This document shows positions 57,988 through 64,000 of a DNA stretch of 64,000 bases, piece after piece. The notes under the pieces were generated by a model. The model was not told the origin of the DNA. It did no database searches and was given only the letters and a program-made list of their open reading frames with translations. Numbering within the stretch: the stretch's first letter is position 1; every line of letters starts with the position of its first letter. The translations under genes and the position numbers were made by a program. The stretch spans positions 59,373,361 through 59,437,360 of the forward strand of contig NW_023605194.1 in NCBI RefSeq assembly GCF_014898055.3, read 5' to 3'. The stretch is from Talpa occidentalis. Lineage: Eukaryota > Chordata > Mammalia > Eulipotyphla > Talpidae.

Positions 57988-59800
57988 GACAGATCACTAA
58001 AAGGGAACGAAAGAACATAACCTACCCACCAAGATGAACTGAGTTTCTTTCATCATTGAAAATGCTCACTAAAGTCCTAAATTGAATGTAATACAGGAAG
58101 CTATTGGAGACAAAAGGCTACAAAAATAGAATATAGAAGAACCAGTGGCCCTAAAAGTCGTCATTCTTTTGTTATGACAAAGTGAAAGTGTGTTTCTGGT
58201 GAAGATTCTATTGGGAGAAAAAAACAGTTCAGTATTTGGTACATCACATTCAAATGTGGGATCAAGGGGAAGATAATCTTGATATTTATCAGTAATATGG
58301 AATTATAAGGAAGAACCATCCTGCTTTACTGAATGTATACCATGATTGTGCAATGGAAGTTATAATAATGATTAAGATACATGGTCTTCTCCAGACTACA
58401 CAAATTACTGATACAATCACATATGGCTTGAAACATCAGTAAGTATATAATTATCTTATCTAGGTTAAAAAAGATGTAACAGATTTTAGAAGGATCACAG
58501 AAGACAATATACTATTCCTTCATGAGGACCGTTTTACGTTTCCCCTGTTTAATAAAATTTTCATGTGTTAAAAAACTTTTCATTTGTTCCATCAACTATC
58601 TTTTATATTTTCAAAATGCAAAGGAAGGCAATTCACAAGGCAAGCTATGAAGATGATTTTGTTTGGTCTCTGGCCCTTGAATTTTCCCTCTATGACAGTC
58701 ATTAGGCAAAGAGACTATGCAATCTGGAACAGCTCCTCAGTCTCTAATGCACTAAAAATGCCTTTTGACTTATTCATGCAATAAGGAGGAAATCACCTCT
58801 AATACAATCTGTTGTATGCAATATTTACACCCTCGAGTGCATTAACAAGGAATACGAGGATATAGGGAAAAATCAGTGGAAGTCTGCTTACTTTTCTGTC
58901 CTGTCATATCATTGTTGCAAATTATAGCACATACAATGCATTTTCCCTGATGAAGTAATACATGTGGTGCTTTCAAATTTCAGTATGTATATTTATTTCA
59001 TTCTCTCTCCAACTCCAGCTCACTGATATGTCCTAATGTGATGCTGAAGACATGTAAAGGTTCTTATTTACTTCTTTGTCCAGAAGTCAGTTTCAAAAAT
59101 ATCATTCTATTACAGTGACTTTCTTTACTAATTCTTCCTCATCTTACTTGTTTCTTCAAATAGTAACAAGAATTCGTTTTTCTTAAACCAAACACAATTC
59201 TATAATTAAAGCATTTGTATTAAGCATTGAGTTATTTTGCTACTCTACTTTAACTGCCCCCAACATTTGCTCTCTTTCTACAGGGCATATACCATTTAGG
59301 CCGACTCAACTGGCTGCTAATGTCATTCCATGTTTATTCACTAATATAGAAAGAGAAACACAAGTCAGCCAACTATAGGGATAGCCCTGGGAACAGAATA
59401 TTGTAGTTTAAGAAGATAGGAATAAATAAATAAAAATTCTCTATTTTCTTTTTTACTAAGTGTGAAACACATTTAAAGACAAATTTTCTGTTAGAATATT
59501 GTGAATTAATTTGAATGTATTTCTTGTTTTTTGTTTTTGTCAAAATTAACACATTCTCAACACAAATTGGCTAGGTAAAATATTCCTTCAAATACATATA
59601 TAGTTCTAACAAATCTTTTTTCACTTCCTTTATTTTCTCAAGTTGAAAACACCCATACAATTGAAAATGATTAAAACAAATTATACTAAAATTTGTTATC
59701 TGCAAATAATCTGACACTGTGAATATAGAAATTCAAAGATTTGGAATTGTAGTAATTGCTAGTCACGAGTTAGGGATCAAGAAACAACTCACTCATCATC
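57988..59800. other. Unique-looking DNA, SINE-free
   Basis: No gene or repeat recognised. Confidence 0.45.
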
Positions 59801-59809
59801 ATTTTCTTG

Positions 59810-59915
59810 CTACATGAAGTCTCTGAGGTTGAAGGAATGAATGTAATCTCCCCAAATCACACAGCCAATTAAGAGTTAGAATTGGAATTCCAGGAAAAGA
59901 GAACAGCAGAGCCCA
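59810..59915 (-). mobile_element. MIR fragment (antisense)
   Basis: GTAATCTCCCCAAATCACAC, AGCCAATTAAGAGTTAGAAT, TGGAATTCCAGG parallels the antisense MIR 'gcccaaggtcacacagctagtaagtggcagagctgggatt'. Confidence 0.65.
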
Positions 59916-60232
59916 TATTCATAACCATTTCATAAACATTTTTCTGCTACTCTAAAATAAAGGATTCCAACCTCTTTCTCTTTCACTTAAAATTCATGGA
60001 AACAAGAGGTAGCCTATTATCATGAGAACTATTTTTTGTAGACATTCTGATGTCCAGAATATTAATAAGATCAGTATCTACATTGTAAGAATACTCCCTG
60101 ACCAACCTCTCTCCTTTGCTCTTATGAAGCTGCCTTAATTGTTTATCCCAGTAGCATTTCTTAATTTGTAATATAAGGGATATTATAGAGCCTCTTGCCT
60201 TACATTAGCAGTTGTAATGATTGAGGACAACA

Positions 60233-60279
60233 GAATAAGGAATAAGGAATAAGGAATAAGGAAAGGAATAAGGAATAAG
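60233..60279. repeat. (GAATAAG)n heptanucleotide repeat
   Basis: Four exact units at 60233-60260, a 5-base GAAAG interruption, then two more units. Confidence 0.97.
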
Positions 60280-62079
60280 AGGGAGCTGGAGAAAAGAGGG
60301 CAAAAGCATGAATATTTATATACATTTGTATATGTGTGAGATTGGGCAGGAAAGAAGCCTGTGATATCATCTGATAATTGAGAGAAGAGTCAAAAGAAAG
60401 TAAATTATCCAAGTGGTAAATTAAAGAGAGAGATGGAAAGAGAATAGCATTTAAATTCCATAAAGGTCAAAATAACTGAATGTTTGGTTAAATTTGAGCT
60501 TCCCAGCAATATTTGCATGTAAAAATAGCATCACAACATGCAAAAAACTTACTTTGAAAGTTTATAAAAAAAGTACTTGAAAAATTTATGTAAATTACTT
60601 TTCAAATTATTTATAAAAGTTCATTACACAGTATAAATAATAAGTGTACTTAAATCTCACAGTGTTATTCTTATGAGCAAGCAACTCTACTTTTCATATT
60701 CTAAGACTGATAATCTGCTTATTATTAATGAACCAAACTGATGAATTGAAGATGGCATTATTAGCAAACTTCTTTACTTCTTTAGGGTTGAGAAAGGCTG
60801 CAAGAGATTTTGAGATCTCTCCTCCTTTTTTCTCTCCCTCCCTTCTAACTTTCAGAGGTGCTTTCATATTTTCCTCCCTCCACTTACTCTTTTGTCCTTT
60901 TTTTCTTCCTAGCTGCAGAAATAGGTTCTGTTGAGGTGAGAGAAAGTAGTTGGCTATATTTAAAGATACAAAGTAGGATTGTTTAGTATCAGGTAATTTC
61001 AACACTAAGGGGTCTCAGAGAACAGCAGCCTTGCCCTTTTGTTATACCAATGAAGAAACAGACGAGGAGCAAAATGTATAACCCTCTCTGCAACTCCCAT
61101 GTCTCAGTTAAATCATCAAGTCAAGAAGCAGAACATAATTATTCTAGTTTTTAATCCACTGACCTTTCCAATATACTTGATTTTATTCTGAACAACAACT
61201 GCCAAGAGGAAAAGGGTATGTACTCAGTATCTTATTGCTACTTCTTTCAGAATTAGGTTTCCATTATTTCAGCTCAAAACTTAAAACCTGATAAAACAGA
61301 GAAAGTTTTAGGGAAAACATTCTGGGAGATGACAAATTATGTGGTCTCCCCCAATAAGTTAACTTGACTTACTGCTTTATAACACAGTAAAAGTCATTTT
61401 TCTTTTTATTTTTATCTCTAATTTTTCCCCGATAAGACAGTGTCAAGTTGTCTTTTTCTCAAATTTGGTTTCCTAAGTGAACTGAACATCCCCAAACAAT
61501 AAAACTTCACTCTACCAAATAATAAAAAATATATAATACCAAAAATGTCTCAAAAATAGAAATACATTCTGTTTCAGGATGTTATGTTTTGGGGGCAGCT
61601 AATCAATTTGATTAGTGAGTTTTGATTTGAAAACATAATGGTAAGGGAATAGTCTTTCTGATACAGCATTTAGAACAACAGAGCTATATAACATAAAATT
61701 AAAAAATGACAAGTCTGTTGTGTTTCTCTACCAAGAAAAATCTAGAAATCTCAGAAAACATGAAAAAAGAAAAGATATATCAACTTCAGTCTATTTTCTT
61801 CTTACTATTTTCACACAATTACAAATCTTTATATATTTCCTGCAGAAAGAATCCATGTAATACCAACACTATCACCTTATCTTTGCATATTTTTTTTCTT
61901 TTGAATATATCAAGCAAATTTTACACTGCCCTTAACGGTTACAACAACTCACCTAAGGCAAGGATATTTCTTTTACATTTGAAAACAGCTGAGACTTGAA
62001 GGTTTTAAGGAGTGTACTAAAGGTCATACAGTGAAATATTGTTAAAGCCTTATTTGCATGTAGAACTCCTTCCATTCAC
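60280..62079. other. Unique-looking AT-rich DNA
   Basis: Frames on both strands at 60694-61005 overlap and are not supported. A pyrimidine-rich run ending TTTTTCTTCCTAG at about 60912 looks like a splice acceptor by chance. Confidence 0.45.
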
Positions 62080-62640
62080 AGATTCAACAGGATTGTTCAC
62101 TGAGGTATCACTACATGCAATTTCAGGTAAGTCTTGGGCCCCTAGAATGCAGTGATAAATTTAACACTTTCTCTTTAAAACACATATAGTCTAATGGAGG
62201 GAGAAACACAAGTAAACCAATGATTGTAGGACCGTCTGGAAAACACACTAGATGTTATTAGGTCGCAGAAAAGTCATCAAGATGGTGCCTCTTGGAAAGC
62301 TTCCTCTAAGATACTATTCACGAAAAAATCTTGAAAGATTGTCAAATGAATAAATGATCAGTATTTAATCAGGCAGAGAACATAAAGGAAGATTTTAGAA
62401 AAGGGAAAATAATGTCCATAGGTGTCAACAAGAAGATGCATATGAGCTGGGATGAAGAGGACCCTATAGTTGGCTAAAGGTAATACATTATAAAGGACTT
62501 TGTATTCAGAACCAAGGAGTTTGCAGTGTTCCCTAACAACCATAGTAAACCAAATAAGAATTTTAAGAAGGAGTACCATGGTTAGCTTTACATTTTCCAA
62601 AGATCACTTTGGCTGTCTTTTGAGAGGAAATGGAAGGAGG
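62080..62640 (-). mobile_element. L2 LINE (antisense)
   Basis: CATATAGTCTAATGGAGGGA, GGAAAGCTTCCTCTAAGATA, AAGGACTTTGTATTCAGAAC, AGGAGTTTGCAGTGTTCCCT, TTTTAAGAAGGAGTACCATG, CCAAAGATCACTTTGGCTGT follow the order of antisense L2 as I recall it. Confidence 0.68.
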
Positions 62641-63850
62641 CAGGATATGAATCAAGAAATACATTTTTAGGAGTTTCAAAAAGAAACTAGGTGATCCAAT
62701 GATACAAGACTATAGCTTATTACTGAAGATATTTTATTCTTTAACCAATTGTTTTCCAGTGATGCTTCTTAAGTATGATGGTTGGCACATGGAGAATGCA
62801 AGACACCTAGATTATTCTTCCATGGTCCAAAAACCAATTAAATAACTGATTCCAGAAGCTGTTGTTTTGCTTTCTGTCACAGCAGGAGACTTAAGATGAG
62901 ATTTTTATCTGTCAAGTTACAGCATTTATCACCTTCTTGTGACTCTTTTCTTTCCTGTAATTAAAGTGAAATACCAAATGAGAACAAATAAGAATTCAGC
63001 AAAAAGATTTTAAATGTCAAAAGTGGTTCAACAAAATAACCAGCTTCAAGCAGAGTTAATTTTTACTGTTCTTATATTATTTTGTATTCATAATTTGCTG
63101 ATTTTAGATATGTAGTCCTCTTCAGTAGACTTAGGCTAACAAAATTTGAAATAACTTTAGAACTAATTTGGTTTTGAAGTGTCTACAGTCTAGTTGCTGA
63201 CAGTATTCACAATAACATACTTAGGTTTCTAACAGAAGACGCACTGCAGAAGAAACATCATGATAGTAATTGATGAGATTATCACAATACCCAAGATTGT
63301 CAAAGCAGTGAAAAAAGATTTGATTTCAGAGGAATCTGGATTGCATGAAAAAAATTCATGACAGTTTCCAATTGATAAATCTACACTGGGTGAAAATTAA
63401 TTGGCATCTTCTATTATTCTTACGAGCTTAGGGAGTATGGTCACAAGGAAAGGGGGAAGGTTGATTTAATTAGATAAAGCAATTTCAAGGCAATTTTCTT
63501 AAGTAAGAGACATTTGGTTTTGTGAACATAATATTTGCCATTGTGATCTAGGTTTAATGACATTGAAAATACTGTCTGTTATATGTGAAAAGAAGCACAG
63601 AGCTGGAGAAAGCTGCCTTTATTGATGAACTGGCATCCCAGAAAGGCACGTTAGAACAAACAGTACCACCAACAAAACAAAGATGTAACTTCTATTATTA
63701 TCTATCCAAGACTGAATATTCTTGCTGTTTACTAAATGTATATAAATAAAAATAAAATAGATACATTAGAGGTGTTTCTCTTTATGATTTTTTTGGTTTG
63801 TCAATATTTATTATGTCAACCTAATTGGAATGAGAAACTTTGGAAGTGGC
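62641..63850. other. Unique-looking DNA
   Basis: No gene or repeat recognised. Confidence 0.45.
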
Positions 63851-63855
63851 TATAT

Positions 63856-64000
63856 TTTCTTTTTTTTTAATTGTTGTTATTGTAGTATCACTATTTTAGA
63901 TCCTTGCTAGTGTTCTGACAGTATAGGATTCCTCACCTCAATGTAGTTACCATAGCACTCCCATCACCAAAGAATCCAGTGTCTTTCACCAGGATCCACT
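63856..64000 (-). mobile_element. L1 3'-UTR-like fragment, cut by window end
   Basis: TTTTTTTTAATTGTTGTTAT, TGTAGTTACCATAGCACTCC and CATCACC resemble the antisense L1 UTR fragment at 22459 in layout. Truncated by the window edge. Confidence 0.45.

Noticed and set aside
60895..60925. Splice-acceptor-like pyrimidine run ending CTAG at about 60912
   Set aside because: No open exon with a donor site follows, and such runs are frequent in AT-rich DNA.

Overview
This is non-coding nuclear DNA from a placental mammal. It is AT-rich and CpG-poor, and it is filled with interspersed repeats: L1 and L2 LINEs, MIR, an MLT1 (ERVL-MaLR) LTR, a MER5A-type hAT element, a Tigger2-type pogo element, and about 28 copies of one tRNA-derived SINE. 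That SINE has a tRNA-like head with recognisable A and B boxes, a body of roughly 190 bp and an A-rich tail. I do not recognise it as Alu, B1/B2, CAN, bovine/cetartiodactyl, horse or Afrotherian SINE. It is probably specific to one laurasiatherian or related lineage, but I cannot name the order.

I found no exon, no processed gene copy, no CpG island and no functional RNA gene. Apparent reading frames fall inside SINEs, L1 ends or random sequence. SINE-derived frames repeat the same peptide in many places. L1 frames encode only the last ~60-110 residues of ORF2p. The window is best read as intergenic sequence or the inside of a long intron.

Layout. 1-5.8 kb: SINEs, a 5'-truncated L1, old L1 and a tiny L1 tail with a target duplication. 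5.8-10.4 kb: mostly unique sequence with MIR and L2 remnants and two SINEs. 10.7-12.5 kb: two related LTRs in the same orientation. 13-17.5 kb: L2, a clean young SINE and a nested SINE pair. 19.6-28.2 kb: SINEs, TA microsatellites, an unusual retroposed Tigger-like fragment, an MLT1 LTR and a 5'-truncated L1. 28.2-32.2 kb: mostly unique plus one young L1 tail. 32.2-38.2 kb: SINE pair, two hAT-like copies, and an L2 split by a SINE. 38.2-41.3 kb: unique AT-rich. 41.3-49.4 kb: the SINE-richest part, with two SINEs at the same target site and a complete Tigger2-like MITE. 51.9-54.6 kb: three L1 tails, two forming a ~600 bp inverted pair. 55-64 kb: one SINE at 55.4 kb and one at 57.7 kb, then 6 kb with none, holding MIR and L2.

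No genes work together here. The interest lies in mobile-element history: many insertions still have exact target-site duplications, so their order and mechanism can be read. No convincing new biological system was found. The best leads are the same-site double SINE insertion, the retroposed Tigger-like fragment with a perfect 28-bp palindrome, the head-only SINE, and the two linked LTRs with separate degenerate target duplications.
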